DNA of 64,000 nt. Origin: Jiangella endophytica. Its GTDB lineage: Bacteria; Actinomycetota; Actinomycetes; Jiangellales; Jiangellaceae. Below, piece by piece: positions 1 through 8,581 of this stretch. The translations under genes and the position numbers were made by a program. How positions within the stretch are numbered: the first letter of the stretch is position 1; each line of letters starts with the position of its first letter. Under the pieces are notes generated by a model that ran no database searches, was not told the DNA's origin, and saw nothing but the letters and a program-made list of their open reading frames with translations. The stretch covers positions 1 to 64,000 of the forward strand of contig NZ_QVAI01000015.1 in assembly GCF_003427025.1 (NCBI RefSeq). Direction: 5' to 3'.

Positions 1-751
1 CGGTGTAGACGCCGATCAGCACGAGCGCGATCGCGGCGACGCCCAGCACCGACGGCGCGGTGAGGCGACCCTCGGCCTCGATCCGCGACAGCGCGAACAG
101 CAACCCGGCGACGCCCGGGCCGACGAGTGCGAGGCCGACGAGGTCGAGGCGAGGATGCGGTCCGCCCCGGCCGGGGGCGTCGGCGGGGAGGTGGCGGACC
201 GCGAGGGCGAAGGCGGCGAGCACGATCGGGATGTTCACCACGAAGAGCCATCGCCAGTCGGCGACCTGCAGGATCACTCCGCCGACGACGGGACCGGCCA
301 CCGGGCCGCTCGAGCCGACGATGCCCATGATGCCCATGACCCGGCCGATCCGGGCCGGTCCGGCGGCCCGCGCGAGCAGGGTCAGCATCAGCGGATCGAG
401 GATGCCGGCGCCGACCCCCTGCAACGCGCGGAAGGTGATGAGGGCCTCCAGGTTCCACGCGAGCGCCGAGGCGGCCGACCCCACGAAGAACACGGCCAAC
501 CCGATCAGCCACAGGCGCCGGCCCCCGATCCGGAGCACGGCCCAGGCGCCGACGGGGATCGTGACGGCGACCGCGAGGAGGTACACCGTCGAGGCCCAGC
601 CGGCCTGGGCGAGGCCGGTGCCGAGGTCGGCGGCGAGCGCCTCCATCGCCACCAGCACCATCGAGCCGTCCAGGATCCCCATGACGCCACCGAGCAGGAT
701 CACTCCGACGATCCGGCGAAGACTACGATCAGACTGGTCTACTAGACTCAT
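1..751 (-). CDS. DHA2-type MFS drug exporter (3' end outside window)
   Basis: This is a proton-driven multidrug exporter of the EmrB/QacA (DHA2, 14-TM) type. About 250 N-terminal residues are visible; the rest lies beyond base 1. The protein starts MSLVDQSDRSLRRIVG and runs straight into membrane helices. The antiporter motif C appears as SSGPVAGPVVGGVI, and the family's DWRWLFVVNIPI segment follows about 15 residues later. The ATG at 749-751 has no Shine-Dalgarno sequence and sits inside a palindrome, so the mRNA may be leaderless. The gene is divergent from the TetR gene at 821, which probably represses it. The substrate cannot be read from the sequence. Confidence 0.9.
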   Translation of the reverse strand, partial: MSLVDQSDRSLRRIVGVILLGGVMGILDGSMVLVAMEALAADLGTGLAQAGWASTVYLLAVAVTIPVGAWAVLRIGGRRLWLIGLAVFFVGSAASALAWNLEALITFRALQGVGAGILDPLMLTLLARAAGPARIGRVMGIMGIVGSSGPVAGPVVGGVILQVADWRWLFVVNIPIVLAAFALAVRHLPADAPGRGGPHPRLDLVGLALVGPGVAGLLFALSRIEAEGRLTAPSVLGVAAIALVLIGVYT

Positions 752-770
752 GAGTCTGTTTTAGCAGACT
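731..770. promoter_or_regulatory. Cluster of palindromes, likely TetR operators
   Basis: Three overlapping inverted repeats share the half-site GTCT/AGAC. They are GTCTA-C-TAGAC at 737-747, the perfect 14-mer AGACTCATGAGTCT at 744-757 (which contains the exporter start codon), and AGTCTG-N6-CAGACT at 753-770. Their place between the divergent exporter and TetR gene is typical of local autorepression. Binding itself is inferred. Confidence 0.6.
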
Positions 771-820
771 GGAATGAGCGGTCTGACAGTCGGCCGGTCG
801 GATCCAGGTAGCATCGACGT

Positions 821-1465
821 ATGGTCGAGGTCGGCGGCACGCGTGGCAGGATCGAGAAGCGCAGCGCCATCCTCGAGGCCGCGGCCGATGTCTTCGCGGC
901 GGAGGGCTTCGCGCTGGCGAGCGTCGACGACATCGCCGCCGCGGCCGGCGTGGCGAAGGCCACCGTCTACAGTCACTTCGGCGACAAGGAAGGCCTGCTG
1001 CGTGCGGTGCTGACGGTCGAGGCCGACCGTGCGGCGGAGTCCAATCTCGCCGCCATCGAGCGGCTGTTGCACGTCGAGGGCGACGTCGACGACGCCCTCC
1101 GCGACGTCGGCCGCCGCCTGGTCGACTGCTTCTGCGACCCCAAGGCACAGGCGTTGCGCCGGCTGGTGACCGGCGAGCTGGCTCGCTACCCCGACCTCGC
1201 CGACCTGCTGTTCGGCCGAACACCACAGCGGGTCCACCAGGCACTCGCCGACCGGCTCCTCGCGCTGTCCGTGCAGGGCCGCCTCGTCGTCGACGACCCG
1301 CTCACGGCGGCCGAGCACTTCGGCAGCCTGCTCACCGGCTCCATCGACGCTCGCTCCCGCCTGGGGTCGCGCCGCCTGCCCGACGCCGAGCTCGACGCGA
1401 TCGTCGAGTCCGGCGTGCGTGTCTTCCTCCGCGCCTACGGCGCGACCCCCGCCGCCGGTCGCTGA
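821..1465 (+). CDS. TetR/AcrR-family transcriptional regulator
   Basis: This is a cytoplasmic one-component repressor of 214 residues, the usual TetR size. The N-terminal DNA-binding domain (about residues 10-58) has the family pattern ILEAAADVFAAEGF followed by DDIAAAAGVAKATVYSHF. The C-terminal ligand domain resembles AefR-type TetR_C regions (LRRLVTGELARYPDLADLLF). It is divergent from the DHA2 exporter with 69 bp between them, and palindromes fill that gap. The simplest reading is a drug-responsive repressor of the exporter and of itself. The ligand is unknown. Confidence 0.9.
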   Translation: MVEVGGTRGRIEKRSAILEAAADVFAAEGFALASVDDIAAAAGVAKATVYSHFGDKEGLLRAVLTVEADRAAESNLAAIERLLHVEGDVDDALRDVGRRLVDCFCDPKAQALRRLVTGELARYPDLADLLFGRTPQRVHQALADRLLALSVQGRLVVDDPLTAAEHFGSLLTGSIDARSRLGSRRLPDAELDAIVESGVRVFLRAYGATPAAGR

Positions 1466-1493
1466 GAGCGGCGCCGACGTCCTACCTCGTGGT

Positions 1494-2488
1494 TCAGGCG
1501 GGCGAGGCGGTGTGCCGGCCCGGCCGGCCGCTGAGTCCGCCGGCGAACAGCTCACGCAGCTCGGCCTCCTCGCCGGGCGACGGACGCCAGCCGGTGGCGG
1601 CGGCGTTCTGCTCGACCTGCGCGACGGTGGTGGCTCCGGTGACGAGGCCGGAGACGCCGGCCTGGGCGAGCAGCCACCCGTAGGCGACATGGATCGGCGT
1701 GATCGCGCGGGCGGCCGCGAACTCGTGCAGCCGCTCGAGCGCGTCCCAGGGCGCCGATTCCAGCAGCTGCGGCTTGAACCGCGTGATCTTGCCCGACGAC
1801 GGCGCCTCGGTCCGCGTGTGCTTGCCGGTGAGCAGCCCGTTCTGCAGCGGGAAGTAGGCCAGAGCCCGAGCCCGTAGTGCCGGACGGCGGGCAGCAGGTC
1901 GTGCTCGGGCGCCCGCCACAGCAGGTTGTACTCGTGCTGCACGGAGACGAAGCCGGCCAACCGGCCCGCGCGGGCGACGTGGTGGGCGTCGGCGACCCGC
2001 CACGCCGGCAGGTTGGACGCGCCCGCGTACCGGATCTTGCCCTCGCGGACGAGGTCGTCGAGCACGCCGAGGGTCTCCTCGATCGGCGTCGCGGGGTCCG
2101 GCGTGTGGATCTGGTAGAGGTCGATCCAGTCCGTCCCCAGCCGGCGTAGCGAGTCCTCGACCGCCCGGCGCACGTTTCCGCGCGAGCCCAGCGTGCCGCG
2201 CGAGGCCGACCGGTCCCGGGTCCGGGTGCCGAACTTGGTCGAGATCACGGCCTCGTCCCGGCGTCCGAGCAGCGCCTTGCCGAGGATCGCCTCGCTGTCA
2301 CCGGGCTCGTCGCCGTAGGAGTCGGCGGTGTCGAAGGTCGTGACGCCGAGGTCGAGCGCGGTGCGGACGATGCTGTCGGCACCGGCCTGCCCGTCGGCGA
2401 CTCGGCCGGCCTTGCCGAAGGCGGCCGTGCCGATGGCCAGTTCGGAGACGACGAGTCCGGACGTGCCCACCTGCCGGTAGCCGCTCAC
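1494..2488 (-). pseudogene. Aldo/keto reductase, interrupted by a -1 frameshift
   Basis: This is an NADPH-dependent aldo/keto reductase of about 331 residues once the frame is repaired. The N-terminal part has GTSGLVVSELAIGTAAFG, FDTADSYG (Asp/Tyr), VISTKFG (Lys) and DLYQIHTPDP (His), the AKR catalytic tetrad. After YGLG the frame is lost near 1861-1868. The other frame continues ALAYFPLQNGLLTGKH to a normal C-terminus. One extra G in the GGG run would restore YGLGALAYFPL, so this is either a one-base deletion or a sequencing error. The GTG start (2486-2488) overlaps the stop of the upstream gene. The repaired protein has no Cys and no Met after the start. It is the last gene of the sulfur operon. 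Confidence 0.8.
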
Positions 2489-4269
2489 GGCGTCAGCACC
2501 ACCTTGCCGCGCACGTGGCCGTCCTCGCTGAGCCGATGCGCCTGTGCCACGTCGTCCAGCGGCAGTTCCGCGGCGATCTCCCAGGCGAATGCCTCCTTGG
2601 CGGCCAGTTCGACGGCGAGTGCGACACCTTCGTGCCGCAGCGCGCGCTCGTCCGGCGTCAGCCACCCGGGCCGGCTGCCGCTCCAGGCGCGGATGCCCAG
2701 CTCCTCGGCCCGCTCGACGGCGACGACGGTGCCGATGCGGGTGCGGTCGGCCACCAGCGCGAGCGACACGTCCAGCGCCTCGGCGGTGCCGGCGGCGTCG
2801 AGGACGACGTCGACACCGCCGGGTGCGGCGGCCCGGACGCGGTCGAGCAGTCCAGGACCGTACTCGACGGGGACGGCGCCCAGCTCGCGCAGCCGGTCGT
2901 GGTTGCCCGGCCGCGCCGTGGCGATCGCCCGCACGCCCCACTGACGGGCGAACTGCAGGGCGGCCTGTCCGACGGCGCCGGCTCCGGCGTGCACGAGCAG
3001 CGTCTCCTCGCCGACCAGCCGCAGCGACGTCAGCGCCTGGTAGGCGGTGCCGGTGGGGATCCCGACGGCGGCGGCCTGCGCCCAGCTGAGCTGCCGCGGC
3101 TTGAGCAGTGTCCGGGCCGGTGTCGTGACGACGTGCGAGGCATAGCTGCCCTGCGAGCCGACGACGATGACCTCGTCGCCCACGGAGCGTGCGCCGACGC
3201 CGTCGCCCACCGCGACCACGACGCCGGCCGCGTCCGAGCCCAGCCCGCGCGGCGCCTCCAGCGGCGTGGTCGACCGCTGACCGAGCCGGATCCTCCAGTC
3301 GACCGGGTTGACGCCGGCCGCGCGCACCTCCACCAGCACCTCGCCGGGGCCCGGGACCGGCCGCGGCAGGTCGACGACCTCCAGGACCTCGGGTCCGCCG
3401 TAAGCGCGGATGCGGACCGCCCGGGCGAGTCCGCGATCCGGTCCGGTCGCGACCGGGCGCTCCAGGTCGGCCGACCACGCCGACCACGACCCCACGAACA
3501 GCGCGGCGTCGATCCCCAGCGACTTCAGCACCAGTACCTGGTGAGCGGCCGCGACCCCGCCACCGCAGTAGGCGCCTACCGGGGTGCCGGCCCGGACGCC
3601 GAGCGCCTCGAACCGGGACCGCAGCGTCTCCTCGCCGGCCAGCCGGCCGGACTCGGACAGGTTGTGCCGGGTGCCGGCGTCCAGTGCGCCGGGAATGTGT
3701 CCCTGGCCCGGTTCACCGCCCTGATAGGCGGCGGTGCCACGGGAGTCGAGCAGCACGCCGGTCAGCGCCAGCTCCTGCGCCTCGTCGGCGGTCAGCGTCG
3801 GCAGCTGGCCCGGCCGGACGACCACCCGGCCGGGCGCCGGGGCCGCCGGCTCCTCGGTCGTCGTCGCCCCGCCGGAGTCGGCCCAGGCGCCGTACCCTCC
3901 GTCGAGCAACCGCACGTTCGTCAGGCCGGCCCACGTGAGCACCCACCAGGCTCGGCCGGCGGTCAGGCCGTTGCGGTTGTCGTAGACGACGACGGGCTGG
4001 TCGAGGTCGTCGATGCCCCAGCCGCGCAGCGTCTCCTGCAGGGCTTCCGGGGAGGGGAGTGGGCGGCGGCCCTCGGTGCCGCCGCCGGGGCCGGCGAGCT
4101 GCGCCTGCAGCTCGACGAAGTGCGCGCCGGGCAGGTGCCCGGCCTCGTACTCCGGCCGCAGGTCCGGGCCCGACGGCGAGAACCGGACGTCGAGGAGCAG
4201 AGGCGGGGGGCCGGCGGCGAGCTCGGCGGCGAGGTCCGCGGGGTCGACGAAGAACGGGCTGCTGGTCAC
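2485..4269 (-). CDS. Tandem rhodanese - quinone oxidoreductase fusion protein
   Basis: The protein has 594 residues and two enzyme modules. Residues 1-275 are a two-domain thiosulfate/3-mercaptopyruvate sulfurtransferase. The first domain (to about 135) is non-catalytic, with YDNRNG at the loop. The second carries the active-site loop AYCGGGVAAAH with Cys235 and ends in the family's RPVATGP tail. From about residue 283 a zinc-independent MDR/quinone oxidoreductase begins (AVRIRAYGGPEVLEVVDLP), with an NADPH loop AGAGAVG at 428-434. I saw no frameshift at the join. Cys235 is the only cysteine, and there is no Met beyond the start. It lies 11 bp after the monooxygenase gene. It may handle sulfane sulfur released by desulfonation, but the two-step role is inference. 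Confidence 0.85.
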   Translation of the reverse strand: MTSSPFFVDPADLAAELAAGPPPLLLDVRFSPSGPDLRPEYEAGHLPGAHFVELQAQLAGPGGGTEGRRPLPSPEALQETLRGWGIDDLDQPVVVYDNRNGLTAGRAWWVLTWAGLTNVRLLDGGYGAWADSGGATTTEEPAAPAPGRVVVRPGQLPTLTADEAQELALTGVLLDSRGTAAYQGGEPGQGHIPGALDAGTRHNLSESGRLAGEETLRSRFEALGVRAGTPVGAYCGGGVAAAHQVLVLKSLGIDAALFVGSWSAWSADLERPVATGPDRGLARAVRIRAYGGPEVLEVVDLPRPVPGPGEVLVEVRAAGVNPVDWRIRLGQRSTTPLEAPRGLGSDAAGVVVAVGDGVGARSVGDEVIVVGSQGSYASHVVTTPARTLLKPRQLSWAQAAAVGIPTGTAYQALTSLRLVGEETLLVHAGAGAVGQAALQFARQWGVRAIATARPGNHDRLRELGAVPVEYGPGLLDRVRAAAPGGVDVVLDAAGTAEALDVSLALVADRTRIGTVVAVERAEELGIRAWSGSRPGWLTPDERALRHEGVALAVELAAKEAFAWEIAAELPLDDVAQAHRLSEDGHVRGKVVLTP

Positions 4270-4280
4270 GGACGGCTCCT

Positions 4281-5645
4281 CTAGGACGCGACGGAGGCGA
4301 GGTCGGGCCGGGCGGCGTGGCGGTTCGCGGGTCGGCCGGGCAGGCCGAAGATCTCACGGAACGTCGTGGGTGCGCCGTACTCCTTCTTGAACAGGTCGCG
4401 CCGCTGCAGCTCGGGGACGACGAGGTCGACGAACGCGTCCAGCGGGCCGGGCAGGTAGGGCGGGAAGATGATGAAGCCGTCGGTGGTGCGTTCCTCGAAC
4501 TGTTCCTGGATGTAGTCGGCGACGTCGACGGCGTCGCCCACCACGGCCTGCTTGCCGTGGGTGCGCTTGAAGAACAGCGCCAGTTCGCGCAGCGTCGGCG
4601 ACGGGTCGTCGTAGGCCTCGCGGGCGCGGTCGAGGATGAGCCGGGCGCGGCCCTCCAGGCCGGCCAGCTCCGGGACGTCGTCGAGCGGGGTGTCGAGCCG
4701 GCGGCCGGTGAGGTCGGCGCCGAGCGCCTCCGACACCGGGCCGAGGGTCGCCTCGACCACGGTCAGCGACTGGATCTGGCGGAACTTCTCGTGCGCCTCG
4801 CGGGCGGTCCCGGCCACGTACACCGGCAGCCCGGCCACCGTCTGCTGGCCGTCCGGGAAGCCGGCCTCGGCGCGGCGCCGCTGCAGGTCGGCGTAGTAGG
4901 CCTTCGCCTTGGCGGTGTCCTGCAGCAGGATGAACCGGATGTCGGCGTGCTGGGCGCCGAACACGTGCGACTCCTCCGAGGAGCCCGCGTGCAGGATCGG
5001 GATGTGCCCCTGCGGAGGCCGGGCGATGTTGAGCGGCCCGGTGACGGCGAAGTGCTCGCCGCGGTGGTTGATCGCGTGGACGCGGTCCTCGTCGATGAAC
5101 AGCCCGCCGGTCTTGTCGCCGATGAGCGCGCCGTCCTCCCAGCTGTCCCAGAGGCCTTTGACGACGTCGACGAACTCGCCGGTCCACTCGTACCGCTTGA
5201 CCGAGTCCCAGTGCTCGTCACGGCCGAAGTTGCCGGCCGCCTCCTCGTTCTTGCCGGTGACGATGTTCCAGGCCAGCCGGCCCCGGCTCAGGTGGTCCAG
5301 CTGGGCGGTGGCCCGGGCCAGCGTGTAGGGCTCGGCATAGGTGGTGTTGACGGTGGTGACGATGCCGATGTGGGTCGAGAGCGCGGCGACGTACGCGGCC
5401 AGCGTGAGCGCCTCGGGCCGTAGCACCTCGTTGGGGCTCTCGTGCTGCGACGACGGCAGCCCGACGACGCGGTCGCCGATGAAGTAGAAGTCGAGCAGTC
5501 CGCGTTCGGCCGCCCGGACGGTGTCGGCGATGAAACCGGGGTCGAAGGTGCCGTGCGCGTTGGCCTCCGGGAGCCGCCAGCCGGCCGGGTGGATGCCGGT
5601 GGCCCAGATCGAGAAGCCGAGCTTGACGTGCTTCCTGTCCGTCAT
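4281..5645 (-). CDS. LLM-class flavin-dependent monooxygenase (NtaA/SnaA/DszA type)
   Basis: This is an FMNH2-dependent bacterial-luciferase-like monooxygenase of 454 residues, the size typical of the NtaA/DszA/DmoA branch. Visible features are an N-terminal KLGFSIWATGIHPAGWR, the WNIVTGKNEEAAGNFG region with RYEWTGEFVDVVKGLWDSWE, and AGSSEESHVFGAQHAD. Genes of this type beside SsuABC-like transporters usually cleave C-S bonds of sulfonates, sulfones or sulfides. The ATG at 5643-5645 follows a GGAGAA ribosome-binding site; longer in-frame versions look non-coding. The protein contains no Cys and no Met apart from the initiator. The exact substrate and the partner flavin reductase are not shown. 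Confidence 0.9.
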   Translation of the reverse strand: MTDRKHVKLGFSIWATGIHPAGWRLPEANAHGTFDPGFIADTVRAAERGLLDFYFIGDRVVGLPSSQHESPNEVLRPEALTLAAYVAALSTHIGIVTTVNTTYAEPYTLARATAQLDHLSRGRLAWNIVTGKNEEAAGNFGRDEHWDSVKRYEWTGEFVDVVKGLWDSWEDGALIGDKTGGLFIDEDRVHAINHRGEHFAVTGPLNIARPPQGHIPILHAGSSEESHVFGAQHADIRFILLQDTAKAKAYYADLQRRRAEAGFPDGQQTVAGLPVYVAGTAREAHEKFRQIQSLTVVEATLGPVSEALGADLTGRRLDTPLDDVPELAGLEGRARLILDRAREAYDDPSPTLRELALFFKRTHGKQAVVGDAVDVADYIQEQFEERTTDGFIIFPPYLPGPLDAFVDLVVPELQRRDLFKKEYGAPTTFREIFGLPGRPANRHAARPDLASVAS

Positions 5646-5662
5646 GGGTTCTCCGTTCGAGG

Positions 5663-6475
5663 TCAGACGTCCGCGCCGAGGTCGCGGCGGATGCGGTCCT
5701 GCAGGTCGGCCAGGACGTCGTCGCGCAGCGCGTCGTGCCGGCGCGGGCGGCCGGAGCCGCTGATGGTGTAGTCGCCGAGGATCCGGCCGGGCCGGGGCGC
5801 GAGGGTCACGATGCGGTCCGAGAGCGAGACGGCCTCGCCGACGTCGTGGGTCACCAGGATCGCCGTCGTCCCGAGCTCGGCCTGGACGTCGAGCAGCAGG
5901 TCGTGCAGCGACTCGCGGGTCCACACGTCCAGCGCCCCGAACGGCTCGTCCATGAGCAGGACGGCGGGTTCGTAGACCAGGGCCTGGGCGATGGCCACGC
6001 GCTGACGCATGCCGCCGGAGAGCTGGTCCGGGCGCTGGTGGGCGGCGTCGCCGAGCCCGACCCGCTCCAGCAGCCGCCGGGCGCGGTCCAGCCGCTCCTT
6101 CTTGCCGACGCCATGCAGCTCCAGAGGCAGCGCCACGTTCTGCAACGCCGTCCGCCACGGCAGCAGCCTGGTGTCCTGGGTGATGTAGCCGCGGTTGGGC
6201 AGGCCCGGCAGTCCGGACCCGTGCACCGTGATCTCGCCGCCGGTCGGTGTCAGCAGCCCGGCCAGGATGTTGAGCAGCGTCGACTTGCCGCAGCCGCTCT
6301 TGCCGACCAGCGAGACGAACTGCCCCGCCGGGATCTCCAGGCTGATCCCGCGCAACGCCTCGACGACGGCGGTGTCGGCGGCGAACGCGTGCCCGACGTC
6401 GCGAACGGAGATCGCCGGGTCCGGGGTGTCCGCACCGTCGACGCGGGGCGGGGAGCCGGTGGCGAGCGTCGTCAC
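5663..6475 (-). CDS. ABC transporter ATPase, nitrate/sulfonate/taurine type
   Basis: This is the ATP-hydrolysing subunit (270 residues) of an SsuB/TauB-like importer. Walker A is GKSGCGKST, the signature is LSGGMRQRVAIAQAL, Walker B is VLLMDEPFGALD, and the switch histidine is in LVTHDVGEA. TQDTRLLPWRTALQNVALPLEL is typical of the NrtD/SsuB family. The GTG start (6473-6475) overlaps the permease stop as GTGA, so the two are translationally coupled. Only one Cys and two internal Met are present. The operon context points to organosulfur uptake. Confidence 0.92.
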   Translation of the reverse strand: MTTLATGSPPRVDGADTPDPAISVRDVGHAFAADTAVVEALRGISLEIPAGQFVSLVGKSGCGKSTLLNILAGLLTPTGGEITVHGSGLPGLPNRGYITQDTRLLPWRTALQNVALPLELHGVGKKERLDRARRLLERVGLGDAAHQRPDQLSGGMRQRVAIAQALVYEPAVLLMDEPFGALDVWTRESLHDLLLDVQAELGTTAILVTHDVGEAVSLSDRIVTLAPRPGRILGDYTISGSGRPRRHDALRDDVLADLQDRIRRDLGADV

Positions 6476-7341
6476 TTCTTCTCCTTCGGCACCCAGGTGA
6501 GCAGCCGCGACTCCAGCGCCGCGGCCGCCAGTGTGAGGATCTGGACCAGTGCCGTCACCACCAGCACGGCGGCGAAGAGACTGGCCATGTCCAGCAGGTT
6601 GCTGGCGCGGATGAGCAGGAACCCGATGCCGCGGTTCGAGCCGAGGAACTCCGCGGTCACGACGGCGAGCGCGGTGGCCGGCAGCGCCAGTTTGAACGCC
6701 GACGCCAGGAACGGCACCGCAGCCCAGAGCCGGAACTTCACCAGCCGCTGCCAGGTGTTCGCCTCCAGCACCCGGGCCAGCTCGAGATAGCGCGAGTCGG
6801 TGTTGCGCAGTGCCTGGAACGAGGCGATGAAGACGATGAAGAACACCGTCAGGAAACCCATGAAGATCTTCGTCTCGATGCCGAACCCGAACCAGACGAT
6901 GAACACCGGGATCAGCGCGATCGTCGGGATGCCGTTGAAGACGATGATGTAGATCTCCGCGAACCGCCCGGTCCGCGGCAGCTCGGCGAACAGCACCGCC
7001 AGCCCGAACGCCACCACCGCGCCCAGCAGGAACCCGATGGCCAGCGCCGTCAGCGTGAACTGCAGGTGGAACACCAGGTGACCGGTGACGATCCAGTCCC
7101 ACAGCTGGCGCAGCACCTCCGAGGGCTTGCTCAGCAGCAGCGGGTCGATCCAGCGGCCGGACGAGACCTCCCAGGCGGCGAGGACCGCGCCGACGAAGCC
7201 GACGTGCAGCAGGACACGCAGGGCGAGCCCTCGACGACGGCGACGAGGCGGCTGCGGCGCCACGGCGGCAGGAGGCTCGGCGGCGGGCACTTCGGCCGGG
7301 CGGTTCTCGCTGACGACGACGGTGGACACGATGGTGGACAT
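6472..7341 (-). CDS. ABC transporter permease, sulfonate/taurine type
   Basis: This is the membrane subunit (289 residues) of an SsuC/TauC-like importer, with about six helices. A basic N-terminal stretch (RRRRRG) precedes the first helix. The cytoplasmic coupling loop lies around YLELARVLEANTWQRLVKFRLWAAVPF, the BPD_transp_1 EAA-like region. The ATG at 7339-7341 lies 11 bp after the binding-protein stop. It contains two internal Met and no Cys, which is low for a membrane protein. The partner genes are the ATPase at 5663 and the lipoprotein at 7353. Confidence 0.92.
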   Translation of the reverse strand: MSTIVSTVVVSENRPAEVPAAEPPAAVAPQPPRRRRRGLALRVLLHVGFVGAVLAAWEVSSGRWIDPLLLSKPSEVLRQLWDWIVTGHLVFHLQFTLTALAIGFLLGAVVAFGLAVLFAELPRTGRFAEIYIIVFNGIPTIALIPVFIVWFGFGIETKIFMGFLTVFFIVFIASFQALRNTDSRYLELARVLEANTWQRLVKFRLWAAVPFLASAFKLALPATALAVVTAEFLGSNRGIGFLLIRASNLLDMASLFAAVLVVTALVQILTLAAAALESRLLTWVPKEKK

Positions 7342-7352
7342 GGCGGCTCCCG

Positions 7353-8432
7353 TCACTCCGCGGGCAGGTACTCGTCGGTGTAGACCTCGTCGATCGGCAG
7401 CGGATCGGTGATGTTCCCGCTGGCGACCGCGAAGTCGATCTGCGCCTGGATGGCCTCCTCGGCGTGCCGGCTGTCCGGCGGGAGGTTCTCCTTGTTCACC
7501 TCGACGACGGTGCGGATGCGCTCGACGTCGAAGTCGGCGTACTGCTCCTCGGCGATGGCCAGGATGTCGTCGACGCTGTTCTCCACGACGAAGTCGGCGC
7601 CGCGCTGGTACGCCCGGAAGAACGCCTCCGCCAGCTCGCGGTTGTCCTGCGCCCAGTCGTCGTTGACGATCGTCTCCGCCGCCCGGGCGTTGGCGACCAG
7701 CGGCACCTCGTCGACCAGCTCTTGCGTGCTCAGCGCCTCGACGGCATCGCCGGACTCCACCAGCAGCCGGTTGTCCGGCGAGCTGGCCAGCCAGACCTGC
7801 ACCGAGCCGTCCTTGATGCCGGCGATCTTGTTGATGTTCTCCAACGGCGCCAGCTGGACGTCGGTCTCGGGGTCGAAGCCGAACCAGTCCGCGAGGTAGG
7901 CGCTGGCGCGCTCCCACAGTCCGCCGGCCGAGTTCGTCGCCCACAGCGCGTCGTCCCCGAGGACGGCGCCGCGCTCCTCGATCGGCCAGGTGGCGTACTC
8001 CTGCGGGTCGATGCCCTGGTCCTCCAGCCACGCGGTCGAGACGATGAGGCTCCAGTCGTTGGTGATCTGCACCGCCGCGGCCAGCTTGACGTTGCGCCCC
8101 TGCTCGACCGCCTGCGCCGTCGTCGACAACGACAGAAAACCGACGTTGACCTGGTCGTTGATCAGCGCCTGGAGGGTGTTGGGTGCGGTGTCGGTGATGT
8201 AGTTCTCGATCCGGACGCCCTCCTCCTCGAAGTAGCCGTTGGCGACGGCCATCGTGTAGGCGAGCTGACCGCCGGTGAAGTCGTCGGCCGAGGTGGCGAC
8301 CACGACGGTGCCGAGGTTGTCGCCGTCGTCGGCCGTCGCCTCATCGCTCGCGCACCCGGCCGCCCCGAGAACGGCCGCGGCCAGGAGGGCCGGGAGCGCC
8401 GGCCGGCGCCGGACGAGGGGTCGAAGAGTCAC
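7353..8432 (-). CDS. ABC transporter substrate-binding lipoprotein (SsuA/NMT1-like)
   Basis: This is a membrane-anchored periplasmic-type binding protein of 359 residues. It has a basic start, a hydrophobic core and the lipobox LGAAGC. The mature part resembles NMT1/SsuA proteins, with AVANGYFEEEGVRIE and INDQVNVGFLSLSTTAQAVEQG, where a ligand pocket forms between two lobes. The start is GTG at 8430-8432, preceded by GGAGG. The mature chain has one Met, and its only Cys is the lipidated one. As first structural gene of the operon, it sits about 150 nt downstream of a candidate leader ORF. The ligand is presumably an organosulfur compound. Confidence 0.9.
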   Translation of the reverse strand: MTLRPLVRRRPALPALLAAAVLGAAGCASDEATADDGDNLGTVVVATSADDFTGGQLAYTMAVANGYFEEEGVRIENYITDTAPNTLQALINDQVNVGFLSLSTTAQAVEQGRNVKLAAAVQITNDWSLIVSTAWLEDQGIDPQEYATWPIEERGAVLGDDALWATNSAGGLWERASAYLADWFGFDPETDVQLAPLENINKIAGIKDGSVQVWLASSPDNRLLVESGDAVEALSTQELVDEVPLVANARAAETIVNDDWAQDNRELAEAFFRAYQRGADFVVENSVDDILAIAEEQYADFDVERIRTVVEVNKENLPPDSRHAEEAIQAQIDFAVASGNITDPLPIDEVYTDEYLPAE

Positions 8433-8581
8433 GTGATCCTCCAGGTGAGGGGACGGCTCCGGGCAGCGTGCGGCGGCCGGCGCCGGGCAGGACGTCGGGA
8501 AGGGTGCGGGCAGGGGGCGCCCTCGGAACGGGCGCGAGCGACTCGTGCGGTGGCGGCGTGACGGGCGCGAACGGCGTCCGC
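8433..8581 (-). promoter_or_regulatory. C-rich leader region between leader ORF and sulfur operon
   Basis: Read on the minus strand, this untranslated stretch is rich in C and poor in A/T, with runs such as CGCCCCCTGCCCGCACCC. It ends in a GGAGG ribosome-binding site for the binding-protein gene. A C-rich region after a stalling ORF would suit Rho-dependent attenuation, but no simple U-tailed terminator is visible. The functional assignment is tentative. Confidence 0.35.

Noticed and set aside
2515-4284. Long plus-strand frame (589 codons) opposite the rhodanese fusion
   Set aside because: It is the mirror of a GC3-rich gene; its protein is Arg/Gly/Pro-rich without domains, while the opposite strand encodes two clear enzyme domains.
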